Origin: Sphingobacteriales bacterium
Lineage (GTDB): Bacteria; Bacteroidota; Bacteroidia; Chitinophagales; UBA2359
Reading direction: 5' to 3'
Length of the DNA stretch: 64,000 bases
NCBI GenBank assembly: GCA_016718845.1
Contig: JADKCK010000106.1
Span: 1 to 64,000 of the forward strand
In this document: piece by piece, positions 52,292-61,829 of the stretch
How the letters are laid out: every line of letters begins with the position of its first letter
Position numbering within the stretch: the first letter of the stretch is position 1
Notes under the pieces: model-generated
The model's input: only the letters and a program-made list of their open reading frames with translations
What the model was told of the DNA's origin: nothing
Databases searched by the model: none
Position numbers and translations under genes: made by a program

Positions 52292-53929
52292 TTATGCCAA
52301 ACGCTCGAACAAACCGGTAAAGGTCATCATTTCGGCAAGATTGGTAATTTTTATTTTGCCAAACATAACCGCCATTTGAGCATTCTCTCGCCCAAGTTCA
52401 ACACCTTCGTAGGTGCTGTCGGTGGTTGTTACTTTGCAAGTAGGGTCGCCTACAAAGCCTTCGGTTACAACGCAGGCGTTGTCTTTAATGTGTACGGTAA
52501 ATTGCCCGCCATTGCCACCCGAAATATCCAACTGAACATTCGACTCGTAGCCCGGTGCAAGTTTGTGTGTTTTAAGACGCGATGGTAACGAAAGTACAAT
52601 TTCGCGCGCAGTTTGTGGAGCTGCCATTTGTGTTGTTTCTTGATTTTGAGAAGATGAAGAAATATTATTATTTATGTTGTTTTCTGTATTGCTTTCTGGT
52701 TGTTCAACAGCCATTGTTTGGGTAACAGCCGCCTTTGGTTGAGCATTAGCGGCAACGGGGCGCTCGTAGCCCGATTTAAAAGTTACGTTGTCAATAATTA
52801 TCTTAGCTAATATCTCGCGCATAATTGCCGACGTGCCACCCACAATAGTACCTACGCGGGCATCTCGGTACAGTCGCTCAATAGGATACTCTTCCATATA
52901 ACCAAATCCGCCAAAAAATTGCAAGCACACATCGGCGGCTTTTTTGGCAACTTCGGTGGTTAGCAATTTCACCATCGAGCATTCTTTAACAGCCGTTTCG
53001 CCTTGTTCGTATAACCACGATGCGTAATAAGTTAGCTGTTTAGCTGCCTCTACTTCGGTGGCAATATCTACCAAATCGTGGCGTATAGTTTGGTATTTGG
53101 CAATAGGTTTGCCAAAAGCTTGGCGTTCGTTAATATATTTAAGGGTTAGTTCCATGCCTATTTCGGCACCCGCAATAGCGCCAATACCTGCAATTAGCCG
53201 TTCTAACTGAAAACTTTCCATGATATAGTAAAAGCCCATGCCCTCTTGTCCAATCAAGTTGCGGGCAGGTACTCGCACATTATCAAAAAACAGTTCGGCG
53301 GTATCCGACGAGTGCCAACCCATTTTACGCAATTTTGATGCCGAAAAACCCGCACACTCGCGGTCAACAATAATTAGGCTAACCCCCTCAACACCTTTTG
53401 TATTAGGTAATCGGCAGGCTACTACCACAAAATCGGCATAACAACCATTGGTGATAAAAGTTTTTGAGCCATTAATTACATACTCGTCGCCCTCAAGGCG
53501 GGCTGTTGTGCGCAAAGCTGCCACATCCGAGCCGCCACCGGGTTCGGTAATAGCCAATGCACCTACTTTTTGCCCGCTAATAGCAGCCGTTAAATATTGT
53601 TGTTTGATATATGGGCTACCTGCTTTGGCAATATGTGCCACCGACATATACTGGTGCACCCCAAGTGCCGCCGCAAAGCCGCCCATCATCGAGCGAGCTA
53701 CCTCTTCTGTCCAAACCACCGAGTAGAAAAAATCGAGGTTCGTGCCGCCGTACTCTTCGGGCAAATTTAAGCCCAAAAAACCTAATTCGCCCATTCGGTG
53801 CCAAATTTGGCGTGGTATTTCGCGTTTTTCTTCCCATTCGGTGGCGTATGGCAATACTTCGGCTTCTATAAATTGTCGTGCCGATTGACGAAAAAGTTGG
53901 TGATCGTCGTTAAAATAAAGCGATTTCAT
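52292..53929 (-). CDS. Acyl-CoA dehydrogenase fused to an SCP2 domain
   Basis: A 545-residue fusion. Residues 1-380 are a flavin acyl-CoA dehydrogenase (ALAITEPGGGSDVAALRTTA, FFDNVRVPARNLIG, LQFFGGFGYMEEYPIERLYR). At the MCAD catalytic position the sequence is VGGTSAIM, not YEGT, while Glu243 in QLERLIAG coincides with the catalytic base of isovaleryl- and long-chain dehydrogenases. After a Gln/Asn/Ser-rich linker (about 390-435), residues 440-545 are an SCP2 sterol-carrier lipid-binding domain (LDISGGNGGQFTVHIKDN, AQMAVMFGKIKITNLAEMMT). It probably feeds EtfAB. The ATG at 53929 is chosen since MKSLYFNDDHQLF starts the family homology; the frame is open 43 codons further. Confidence 0.9.
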   Translation of the reverse strand: MKSLYFNDDHQLFRQSARQFIEAEVLPYATEWEEKREIPRQIWHRMGELGFLGLNLPEEYGGTNLDFFYSVVWTEEVARSMMGGFAAALGVHQYMSVAHIAKAGSPYIKQQYLTAAISGQKVGALAITEPGGGSDVAALRTTARLEGDEYVINGSKTFITNGCYADFVVVACRLPNTKGVEGVSLIIVDRECAGFSASKLRKMGWHSSDTAELFFDNVRVPARNLIGQEGMGFYYIMESFQLERLIAGIGAIAGAEIGMELTLKYINERQAFGKPIAKYQTIRHDLVDIATEVEAAKQLTYYASWLYEQGETAVKECSMVKLLTTEVAKKAADVCLQFFGGFGYMEEYPIERLYRDARVGTIVGGTSAIMREILAKIIIDNVTFKSGYERPVAANAQPKAAVTQTMAVEQPESNTENNINNNISSSSQNQETTQMAAPQTAREIVLSLPSRLKTHKLAPGYESNVQLDISGGNGGQFTVHIKDNACVVTEGFVGDPTCKVTTTDSTYEGVELGRENAQMAVMFGKIKITNLAEMMTFTGLFERLA

Positions 53930-54449
53930 AAGTAAATAGGCGGTTAATAGGTGAAATATTGGGCAATTTTGATGTTTTTTAGAAAGATTTTCCCAAAACT
54001 GCCAAATTGAGCCGTAAAAATAAGCCAAAAAATTGACATTAAGTAGGTATTTCCACAACTTTCAGAAAATTTTGAAAGTTTTGTAACAAAAGATAAGAAC
54101 TAAATTGTAAATTGTAAATTGTAAATCACCTATAAATTGAACTTTTCTTAGCTTGGTAGCACACTATTTTTTTAGTAAATGCTACTTTTTGCAAAAAATG
54201 TCGTACTTTTGTCCGTTAAAAGTAAAAAGTAGCTGGCAGATACCTTTAGCAACACAAAAAATACTTGCTTTTGTCAGGTAGGTAGTAAACCAATCAGCCA
54301 ATAAAATACATTTGCTTCGCGCAGTTCCATATTCGGTGCTGATGGCACCTTTTGTCTGCCCATAAATCAAACGGTTTGCGCCTAAAAACGGGCAGCTCCT
54401 TGTAAAATAGCAAACACACCCCAATATCAAAAATAAAGACACCTTAAAT
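53930..54449. other. Divergent intergenic region
   Basis: 520 bp between the divergent dehydrogenase and PBP1A genes. It contains a short tandem TTGTAAA repeat (about 54100-54125) and a TACTTTTG box at 54204-54211 facing PBP1A. No gene was seen. Confidence 0.55.
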
Positions 54450-56807
54450 ATGTCCCAACCTTCATCTTCGCCAAACAACAAAAAACAACTTATCCAGCAT
54501 TACAACAAACTAATGTGGATGGGATACGCCGCTTTATTGGGCTTTATTGTACTATTTTTTATGGGTGTATCGTGGGGTTTGTTGGGCGCTATGCCTACCT
54601 TTACCGAGCTCGAAAGCCCCAAAAGTGCCTTAGCATCAGAGGTGTATGGCATAGACGGTACCTTAATAGGCAAGTTTTTTGTAGAAGACCGAACTAATAC
54701 CAACTTCGAAGAACTACCCAAAACAATGGTAGATGCCCTTACCTGTACCGAAGACGTGCGCTTTTACGAACACTCGGGTATTGATTATCAAGGCACAATA
54801 AGCGCTTTTACCCAATTTTTTGTAGGCTCGGATAGGGGTGGAGCAAGCACACTAACGCAACAGCTAGCCAAAAATTTGTTTCACGACAAACCAAGCAGCA
54901 CTATTGGCAGGGTAAAACAAAAATTTAAAGAATGGATAATTGCCATTCAGTTAGAGCGCGCCTATACCAAAGAAGAGTTAATTAATATGTACCTAAATAC
55001 GGTGTCGTTTAGCAACAACGCACATGGTATAAAATCGGCGGCACGTACTTATTTTAACACATCCCCCGATTCGTTGCAACTACACCAAGGGGCAATGTTG
55101 GTAGGTATGCTTAAAGCACCCTCGTACTACAACCCTTTGCGCCACCCCGACCGTGCTAAATCGCGCCGCAACACCGTTATCGAACAACTACAAAAGTACA
55201 ACAAAATACCCGCCGACACCGCATTAGCATACAAACAAAAAGCACTTGAGTTAGACATAAATTTGCAAGATAGCGAAGGTACATTTGCTCCGCATTTTTT
55301 AGAATACATAAAACAAGAAGCAAAAAACTGGGCTAAAACCGTAACCAAAGTAGACGGCGAGCCTTACGATATTTACCGCGACGGGCTAAAAATATACACC
55401 ACCCTTAACTCGCCCCTGCAAAAATATGCCGAAGAAGCCGTACACGAACACATGCGCGACCTCCAAAAACAATTCGATGAGCATTGGAAGGGCAAAGACC
55501 CATGGAGCGATTTACCCAAGGCTGTACTTGGCAAAAAAGATGTTTGGTATGGCGAAAACGAACTGATTTATAGGGCGGTTAAAAACTCGGAGCGATACCT
55601 AGAAATGAAAGCCGCTAATGTGTCGGAAACCGACATTAAAAAGGCATTTACTACACCCACTAAAATGAACCTTTTTACGTGGAAAAATAAAAATAACGAA
55701 CAATTAGATACCCTTGTATCGCCATTAGACTCTATTAAATACGTAAAACGATTTTTAAACACGGGTTTCTTAGCCCTCGACCCTACCACAGGTTATGTTT
55801 TGTCGTGGGTTGGTGGTATTAACTTTAAGTATTTTAAATACGACAATGTTCGTATTAGCTCGAAACGACAAGCAGGCTCTACCTTTAAGCCTTTTACATA
55901 CGCCGTAGCCATTCAAAATGGTTGGTCGCCGTGCCGCATGGTGCCTAACTTGCCCGTTGTTTTCGAGGAATACCAAAACTGGAGCCCACAAAACGCAAGT
56001 GGTTTTATGTCGGGCAGCATGGTGTCGCTTAAAACAGGTTTGGCTTACTCTATTAACCGCGTAACGGCTTATTTAATGAAACAAGTGGGTCCCGAATCGG
56101 TTATTGACCTGGCTCGCCGCATGGGTGTCGAAAGCCCCATGAAACCCGTACCGTCTATTTGTTTAGGCTCTATGGATATGTCGGTGGTAGAAATGGTGGG
56201 GGCTTATGGCACATTTGCCAATCGGGGCTTTTATGCCAAACCTATGGCTATTTTGCGCATCGAGGATAAAAACGGCAATGTTATCCAAAACTTTACCACC
56301 ACCAAAGCCGAAGCCATGAGCGAACAAGTAGCTTATGCCATGGTAAGTATGTTAAAAGGCGTGGTTGATTTTGGTACCGCCAAACGCATACGCAGCACCT
56401 ACGGCTTACGCGCCGAAATTGCAGGTAAAACAGGTACTACCAACGACAACTCGGACGGCTGGTTTATTGGCGTTGTACCCCGAATTTGCGCAGGAGCTTG
56501 GGTTGGTGGAGACGAAAAATCTATCCGTTTCAGAAGCACCGCATTAGGCTCGGGTTCTAATATGGCACTACCTATATGGGCAAAATTTATGAGCAAAGTA
56601 TACAACAACAAAGCCACTTCCATTACCCAAAACGACCGCTTTATTAGACCCGTTGATATGAACATTGAGCTCGATTGCTACAAATATACAGGCGTTGGCG
56701 GATATACCTCGGTGGTTGGTGCAACCGTCGACTCGGCAGGTAATGTAATTGTAGATACCACCAAACAAGCACCCAAAGAGTTTGATTATAATAATCAGTC
56801 GGAGTAG
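54450..56807 (+). CDS. Class A penicillin-binding protein (PBP1A type)
   Basis: A 785-residue bifunctional peptidoglycan synthase. There is a short cytoplasmic tail and one membrane anchor (about 20-45). The GT51 glycosyltransferase domain (about 60-240) has catalytic Glu101 in CTEDVRFYEHSGID and GGASTLTQQLAKNLF. The transpeptidase domain (about 430-720) has Ser477-x-x-Lys480 (AGSTFKPF), Ser534-Ile-Asn536 and Lys660-Thr-Gly (AGKTGTTNDNSDGWFIG). It polymerises glycan strands and cross-links peptides in the periplasm. Length is typical. Monocistronic with a strong terminator at 56892. Confidence 0.95.
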   Translation: MSQPSSSPNNKKQLIQHYNKLMWMGYAALLGFIVLFFMGVSWGLLGAMPTFTELESPKSALASEVYGIDGTLIGKFFVEDRTNTNFEELPKTMVDALTCTEDVRFYEHSGIDYQGTISAFTQFFVGSDRGGASTLTQQLAKNLFHDKPSSTIGRVKQKFKEWIIAIQLERAYTKEELINMYLNTVSFSNNAHGIKSAARTYFNTSPDSLQLHQGAMLVGMLKAPSYYNPLRHPDRAKSRRNTVIEQLQKYNKIPADTALAYKQKALELDINLQDSEGTFAPHFLEYIKQEAKNWAKTVTKVDGEPYDIYRDGLKIYTTLNSPLQKYAEEAVHEHMRDLQKQFDEHWKGKDPWSDLPKAVLGKKDVWYGENELIYRAVKNSERYLEMKAANVSETDIKKAFTTPTKMNLFTWKNKNNEQLDTLVSPLDSIKYVKRFLNTGFLALDPTTGYVLSWVGGINFKYFKYDNVRISSKRQAGSTFKPFTYAVAIQNGWSPCRMVPNLPVVFEEYQNWSPQNASGFMSGSMVSLKTGLAYSINRVTAYLMKQVGPESVIDLARRMGVESPMKPVPSICLGSMDMSVVEMVGAYGTFANRGFYAKPMAILRIEDKNGNVIQNFTTTKAEAMSEQVAYAMVSMLKGVVDFGTAKRIRSTYGLRAEIAGKTGTTNDNSDGWFIGVVPRICAGAWVGGDEKSIRFRSTALGSGSNMALPIWAKFMSKVYNNKATSITQNDRFIRPVDMNIELDCYKYTGVGGYTSVVGATVDSAGNVIVDTTKQAPKEFDYNNQSE

Positions 56808-56891
56808 GTAACGAGTATTATACATGCCTTATATTTTGGCATTTTTAACTATGCTTGTATAACATCCCGAAGGTGCTTTTATTACAACAAG

Positions 56892-56946
56892 AGGCACAGA
56901 GTACATGGAGATTTATTTTCTCTATGTACGCTGTGCCTCCTGTTTT
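56892..56946 (+). terminator. Terminator of the PBP1A gene
   Basis: AGGCACAG, GTACAT and GAGA pair with TCTC, ATGTAC and CTGTGCCT, then CCTGTTTTTTT. The rest of the gap to 57107 shows nothing. Confidence 0.8.
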
Positions 56947-57106
56947 TTTATTTAATTGTATGTAATAAATCAATAGGTTGATATAGTAAATCAAGTAGCA
57001 GGTATTTTTTGGGGGCGGGCCGGGTCATTTTTTGTAAAGAAACCATGATTCTCTCCTATCAGCAATGTATGTCCAACTTTACGCTATTGTCCATATTAGA
57101 TGCGCT

Positions 57107-57148
57107 AAAAAAACGCCCAACTTGCAGGTAACAAGTTGGGCGTTTTTT
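57107..57148 (-). terminator. Terminator of pckA
   Basis: AAAACGCCCAACTTG pairs with CAAGTTGGGCGTTTT, with A and T runs on both sides; 20 bp after the pckA stop. Confidence 0.85.
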
Positions 57149-57167
57149 ATGTTTAAAACAAAAAATA

Positions 57168-58784
57168 CTAAGTTAATGCAGGCATTTTAGGTGCTGCCGA
57201 TAGTATTTCTTGGCTGGCTTTATCGGCAAATTGTTTAAAGTTGTGGGTAAATAGCCCAGCTAATTTTTCGGCTTGTTTGTCGTAGGCATTTTTATCTGCC
57301 CAAGTGTTGCGCGGATTTAAAATTTCGGTAGGCACATTAGGGCAACTTGTTGGCATGTTAAAGCCAAAAATGGGGTCAACTTCGTAATGCACATGTGTTA
57401 GCTGATTGTTTAGGGCAGCAGTAATCATGGCGCGGGTGTAGCGCAGTTTCATGCGCGAGCCAACACCATAAGCACCGCCGCTCCAGCCTGTGTTAATAAG
57501 CCAAACCGATATGTTGCTGTTTTTTAGCTTGTTACCCAACATTTGGGCGTAAGTGGCGGGGTGCAAGGGCAAAAATACCCGACCAAAACAAGCCGAAAAA
57601 GTACTTTGTGGTTCTATAACACCCGCCTCGGTGCCTGCTACTTTGGCAGTATAACCCGATATGAAGTGATACATGGCTTGCTCGGCGGTAAGGCGTGTAA
57701 TAGGAGGTAGCACACCAAAGGCATCGCAAGTCAAGAAAAAGATGTTTTGTGGCACATTGCCCATTGAGTTATCCATTATATTGTCAATAAAATGGATAGG
57801 ATAACTTACGCGGGTGTTTTCTGTCACCGATTTATCGGTATAATCTACTGTTCGGGTATTGGGGTAAAAGCGCACATTTTCGAGCAATGCGCCGTGTTTA
57901 ATAGCCTCGTATATTTGTGGTTCTCTTTCGGCTGATAAGTCGATGGTTTTGGCATAGCAACCACCCTCGAAATTAAATACCGTATTCTCCGACCAGCCAT
58001 GTTCATCGTCGCCAATAAGGGCGCGGTCGGGGTCGGCAGACAAGGTAGTTTTGCCTGTACCCGATAAGCCAAAGAACAAAGCGGTATCGCCATTTTTGCC
58101 CACATTAGCCGAGCAGTGCATAGATAATACGCCATGTTCGTGGGGCAATAGGAAGTTAAGTACCGAGAAAATACCTTTTTTAATTTCGCCGGTATAGCCT
58201 GTACCGCCAATAATAATGGTTTGGCGGGTAAAATTAAGGATAGCAAAATTGTTTTGACGGGTTCCGTCTTCGGCGGGGTTAGCTAAAAATCCGGGGGCGG
58301 CAAGTATCTGCCAATCGGCGGTAAAGGTGTGTAGTTCGTTTTGTTGTAAACGAATAAACATATTATTAGCAAATAGTGCTTCCCATGGTTTTTCGGCTAT
58401 CAGGCGCAACGACAAACGATATTGAGGGTCGGCACAGGCATAGGCTTCTTGTACAAAAACCTCGGGTTGTTGGTTAAGGTAAGCCAATACTTTATCGTAT
58501 AGTAAGTCAAACTTTTGAGGGTCAAATGGAATGTTTACTTTACCCCAATCTACGCTATCGGCGGTTTTATGGTCTTTTACAATAAAACGGTCTTCGGGCG
58601 AGCGACCTGTAAATTTACCTGTGTCGACGGTCACAGCGCCTGTATCGGTTAGTTTGCACTCACCTAAAATAAGGGCACGTTCGATAAGCTCTGCGGCTGG
58701 CAGATTCCAGTAAATAGTGGGCTGTGTTAGACCCAATGAAGCTAAATCGGTTGAAGGGTTTTTGATGCCGAATTGTTGCTGCAT
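57168..58784 (-). CDS. pckA: Phosphoenolpyruvate carboxykinase (ATP)
   Basis: A 538-residue enzyme that converts oxaloacetate and ATP to phosphoenolpyruvate, CO2 and ADP, the first committed step of gluconeogenesis. The substrate site FTGRSPEDRFIV is at residues 58-69. The metal and lid region is GVLSMHCSANVGKNGD. The P-loop GLSGTGKTT is at 239-247, followed by GDDEHGW at 258-264, and NTGWSGG lies in the C-terminal half. Length matches bacterial PckA (about 535). The ATG at 58784 (MQQQFGIKNP) is chosen over a start 39 codons upstream, because those residues lack homology. Promoter TATCTTTGC at 58945. Confidence 0.95.
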   Translation of the reverse strand: MQQQFGIKNPSTDLASLGLTQPTIYWNLPAAELIERALILGECKLTDTGAVTVDTGKFTGRSPEDRFIVKDHKTADSVDWGKVNIPFDPQKFDLLYDKVLAYLNQQPEVFVQEAYACADPQYRLSLRLIAEKPWEALFANNMFIRLQQNELHTFTADWQILAAPGFLANPAEDGTRQNNFAILNFTRQTIIIGGTGYTGEIKKGIFSVLNFLLPHEHGVLSMHCSANVGKNGDTALFFGLSGTGKTTLSADPDRALIGDDEHGWSENTVFNFEGGCYAKTIDLSAEREPQIYEAIKHGALLENVRFYPNTRTVDYTDKSVTENTRVSYPIHFIDNIMDNSMGNVPQNIFFLTCDAFGVLPPITRLTAEQAMYHFISGYTAKVAGTEAGVIEPQSTFSACFGRVFLPLHPATYAQMLGNKLKNSNISVWLINTGWSGGAYGVGSRMKLRYTRAMITAALNNQLTHVHYEVDPIFGFNMPTSCPNVPTEILNPRNTWADKNAYDKQAEKLAGLFTHNFKQFADKASQEILSAAPKMPALT

Positions 58785-58944
58785 GGTAACAATATTTTGT
58801 TTAAATAATTTTAAGACAAATAGATGAATGTAGTGGTTACCATAAGAGTAGGTAGCCTTTGGTGGGTATTTAATGTAGACGATTATTTGGCAATGGGTCA
58901 AACGTTTTATGTTGAATATTGCCCAAATTAGCTGTTCTACCGGC

Positions 58945-58953
58945 GCAAAGATA
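58945..58953 (-). promoter_or_regulatory. Promoter -7 box of pckA
   Basis: TATCTTTGC on the minus strand, 160 bp before the ATG, leaving a long untranslated leader. Confidence 0.55.
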
Positions 58954-59096
58954 CGGGTTTTTTGCGATTTTGCGAAATTTCGCTAAAAAATTATTTTCTA
59001 AACCTAAAAAACTTGCCGCCTTAGTTGTAGGTAATGTTTTTAAAAATGGTGTTTATTTTGTTGCATAAATGCCGCATTATCAGCATTATTTAATAA

Positions 59097-59150
59097 AACA
59101 AACACCCACAAAAAGTGTTTTAAACTTTTTGGGGTGTTTGTTAATTTTTT
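59097..59150 (-). terminator. Terminator of the MraY/WecA-family gene
   Basis: AACAAACACCC and CAAAAAGT pair with ACTTTTTG and GGTGTTTGTT. It lies 35 bp beyond the stop codon on the minus strand; T runs flank both sides. Confidence 0.75.
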
Positions 59151-59185
59151 TTTAAATTATATTACTAACGAATAAAAACTTAGTG

Positions 59186-60430
59186 CTATTCGGGTGTTTT
59201 CTTTTTATTGGCAAATAGGTTGCTTTTTTTAAAATTTATAGGTCGTTCGTTTGCCGATGTAGCCGTGTGTTCTTTTTGTAAAACATTCGCTAATTTTTCA
59301 GTGATGGCGGCTTGTGTTTGTTGTCGTTTTTTGCCTAAATTGTAAAAATATTGCATCACTAAAAACAAGGTTAAACAAGCCATTATGCTTACAACAGATT
59401 GGGTATATGTCCAGGTGTTGTGTAAAAAATGTTGGCTGATAAATAATACGGCAGCCACAGACAACAGCGATAGCAACAAAAATACACGAGCTACTTGTTT
59501 GTCGGTTAAGCCACAGTATACTAAGTGGTGTGTGGTGTGGTCGCGTCCGCCCTGAAAAGGCGATTGCCCGCGAGCTATACGGCGTACAAAAACGGTGGTA
59601 GTATCGGTAATGGGCAATAAAAAAGCTACGGCAGGTAAAATAAACTGTTGGAGTGCAAAATTAGAGTCGGGTGATGGACGAAACGACCACAAAAATTTGA
59701 TACTAAGAATAGACAAAAATACGCCTAAAAACTGACTGCCCGAGTCGCCCATATACATACGTGCCGGATGCCAATTAAAGTACAAAAAGCCCCAAATACC
59801 CCCTAAAACGCCCAATGCTAGTATGCTGTAAAAACTAGTTAACAAGCCATTGGCTACCAACAACAAAATAATACCTGCAATAATACTTGCCGAAACGGTA
59901 GCTGTAATGCCGTCCATGTTGTCGAGCATGTTTATTGAGTTCATGATGCCCACTACCCAAACGATGGTAAATAGGGCATTTACCCAAAAATAATTGGAGA
60001 TAGGTATGTAGGTATTGCCCATAATAAGCAATACAGCGCACAACAATTGCCCAACAAATTTGGTAGCTGGCGATGTGTGTCTAAGGTCGTCTATCAAACC
60101 TAATATAAAACCAAGTGTAACACTAACAAAAAGAGGCAAGAAAGAAAGCAGTAATTGCTCCATTGGCTCGCCTTTGCGATAAACCCACGAAAGCCCCGCT
60201 ATTACTGCTGCCACAAAAACAGCATAAAAACTAATGCCGCCAACGGTAGGTTTGCTTTGCGATGCCCAACGGATAATTTCTTTTTGTTGTCCTTTGGGGG
60301 TGTGCATACCCAAATGTGTAAGCCATTGTAAAAAATAGCGATTGGCTACCACCGATAATAAAGTGGCAATAGCCAAATACAAAACTAAGGTAAGCCATAT
60401 ATAAGTAGGGTAGGCAGCCAATATATTCAT
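59186..60430 (-). CDS. MraY/WecA-family undecaprenyl-phosphate sugar-1-phosphate transferase
   Basis: A 414-residue inner-membrane enzyme with about ten transmembrane segments. It transfers a HexNAc-1-phosphate from UDP-sugar to undecaprenyl phosphate. The metal-binding Asp pair is LGLIDDLRH (114-115). NMLDNMDGIT, MYMGDSGSQFLG and the cytoplasmic histidine loop GGRDHTTHHLVYCG identify the WecA-like (GlcNAc-1-P) branch rather than MraY, so O-antigen or surface glycan initiation is likely. The C-terminal 50 residues are a charged cytoplasmic tail. The ATG at 60430 (MNILAAYPTY) is preferred; a TTG four codons upstream is the alternative. Promoter TAAATTTGC at 60561. Confidence 0.9.
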   Translation of the reverse strand: MNILAAYPTYIWLTLVLYLAIATLLSVVANRYFLQWLTHLGMHTPKGQQKEIIRWASQSKPTVGGISFYAVFVAAVIAGLSWVYRKGEPMEQLLLSFLPLFVSVTLGFILGLIDDLRHTSPATKFVGQLLCAVLLIMGNTYIPISNYFWVNALFTIVWVVGIMNSINMLDNMDGITATVSASIIAGIILLLVANGLLTSFYSILALGVLGGIWGFLYFNWHPARMYMGDSGSQFLGVFLSILSIKFLWSFRPSPDSNFALQQFILPAVAFLLPITDTTTVFVRRIARGQSPFQGGRDHTTHHLVYCGLTDKQVARVFLLLSLLSVAAVLFISQHFLHNTWTYTQSVVSIMACLTLFLVMQYFYNLGKKRQQTQAAITEKLANVLQKEHTATSANERPINFKKSNLFANKKKTPE

Positions 60431-60560
60431 GAAGGAGGGCAAAACGGGTGAGTAAGAATGGATAGCTATTAATTAGCTATTGCTTGATTAAAACATCGAA
60501 AATAAATCAACTTGATGATGAAATGAAAAAGCAACAAAAAGCTAATTACTTAATAGGCGC

Positions 60561-60569
60561 GCAAATTTA
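60561..60569 (-). promoter_or_regulatory. Promoter -7 box of the MraY/WecA-family gene
   Basis: TAAATTTGC on the minus strand, 130 bp before the ATG, just past the panC stop codon. Confidence 0.55.
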
Positions 60570-60604
60570 CGCAACAAATTTGTGATAGCGGGCATTTATG
60601 CAAA

Positions 60605-61453
60605 TTATTTAATCAATACATTGTCAATAAGGCGCACATCGCCCACTTTTAGGGCAATGCAAGCAACTATTTCGGGGGCATCGGTACAGTTTGTTATTTT
60701 TTGTAGTGTGCGGGCATCGCATACCTCAAAATACTCAACAGCAAAATTGGGCAGGGCATTTATTTGCTCGATGCCTTGTTGCACCAATTGAGCTATGGGT
60801 TGTTGTTCGTATTGTTGTTTAATGTGCTGCAAAACGGTATGTATAATGCCTGCTTGTTGGCGTTGTTCGGGGCTTAGGCGCACATTACGCGAGCTCATGG
60901 CTAAACCGTTTTCTTCGCGCAGGGTAGCACAGCCTACTAACTTAATGGGGCTGGCTGTGGTTTCGAGGTAGCGCCTAACAATGGCTAACTGCTGAAAATC
61001 TTTTTGCCCCATAAACAATTGGTTAGGTTGCACAATATCCAACAACCTACTTACCACTTGTATCATGCCCGCAAAATGTCCTGGGCGCTGTTTGCCCTCC
61101 ATCGGCAAATCTAAACCGCCCAAATCGTAGGTTTGGTAGGGTGTTTTGCCGTTGGGATAAATTTCGGCTACATCGGGCAAAAATAGCACATCGCAATGTT
61201 GCTCTATCAACAAACCACAATCAACGTTTATGGTGCGCGGGTACTTATCAAAATCCGAAGCCTCGTTAAATTGTGTAGGATTTACAAAAATGCTACATAC
61301 CACACAATCGGTTGCCAATTGTGCGGCTGCTATCAACGATAAATGTCCTGCGTGCAAGGCACCCATTGTAGGTACAAAACCAATGGTGTTACCCAATTGG
61401 CGCTTATTAGCTAAATGCGCTTGCAAATCGGCAATGTGTTTAAAAATATACAT
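60605..61453 (-). CDS. panC: Pantothenate synthetase
   Basis: A 282-residue enzyme that joins pantoate and beta-alanine with ATP, through pantoyl-adenylate, to make pantothenate for CoA. The nucleotidyltransferase HxGH motif is in VPTMGALHAGHLSLI. Other conserved parts are SIFVNPTQFNEASDFDKYPR, LFMGQKDFQQL and the KMSKS-like LAMSSRNVRLSP. Length matches the family (about 280). Its own promoter (TATTTTTGC, 61564-61572) faces away from the glycogen synthase promoter. The ATG at 61453 is the only sensible start. Confidence 0.95.
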   Translation of the reverse strand: MYIFKHIADLQAHLANKRQLGNTIGFVPTMGALHAGHLSLIAAAQLATDCVVCSIFVNPTQFNEASDFDKYPRTINVDCGLLIEQHCDVLFLPDVAEIYPNGKTPYQTYDLGGLDLPMEGKQRPGHFAGMIQVVSRLLDIVQPNQLFMGQKDFQQLAIVRRYLETTASPIKLVGCATLREENGLAMSSRNVRLSPEQRQQAGIIHTVLQHIKQQYEQQPIAQLVQQGIEQINALPNFAVEYFEVCDARTLQKITNCTDAPEIVACIALKVGDVRLIDNVLIK

Positions 61454-61563
61454 TATGTAATGATAAATAAGCGTAAAGTATGTAATTTTTTATTTTAATT
61501 AAAACTACCCCCTATACTCTGCCTTAAAAAAGCTTGGTACACAACAGTTTACAACAAAACGGC

Positions 61564-61572
61564 GCAAAAATA
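61564..61572 (-). promoter_or_regulatory. Promoter -7 box of panC
   Basis: TATTTTTGC on the minus strand, 110 bp before the panC ATG. Confidence 0.5.
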
Positions 61573-61656
61573 GGTATTCTTTATGGTTTAGCCATACTTA
61601 AAGTGCCTAAATAGTACAAAACAAGTAAAAAAGTAGTTATTACGGTTAAAATTGCG

Positions 61657-61665
61657 TAATTTTGC
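61657..61665 (+). promoter_or_regulatory. Promoter -7 box of the glycogen synthase gene
   Basis: TAATTTTGC, 165 bp before the ATG at 61830, divergent from the panC promoter. Confidence 0.55.
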
Positions 61666-61829
61666 ACCCTCAAACTCGGTGATTATACTTATTTAGGCAA
61701 AACAAGGACAAATGTAGCTACTAAGTGTTTATTTGTGTGTTGTTTTGCCAAACTTTGTGTGTTGATGGTTGTGTTTAACATAACTCTAATTTCTAAATTT
61801 CCTAATCTGACAAAAGTTTTTCCAATAAC

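Noticed and set aside
52136..52588. 150-residue ORF after the cold-shock gene
   Set aside because: It runs through two terminators and is antisense to the acyl-CoA dehydrogenase 3' end.
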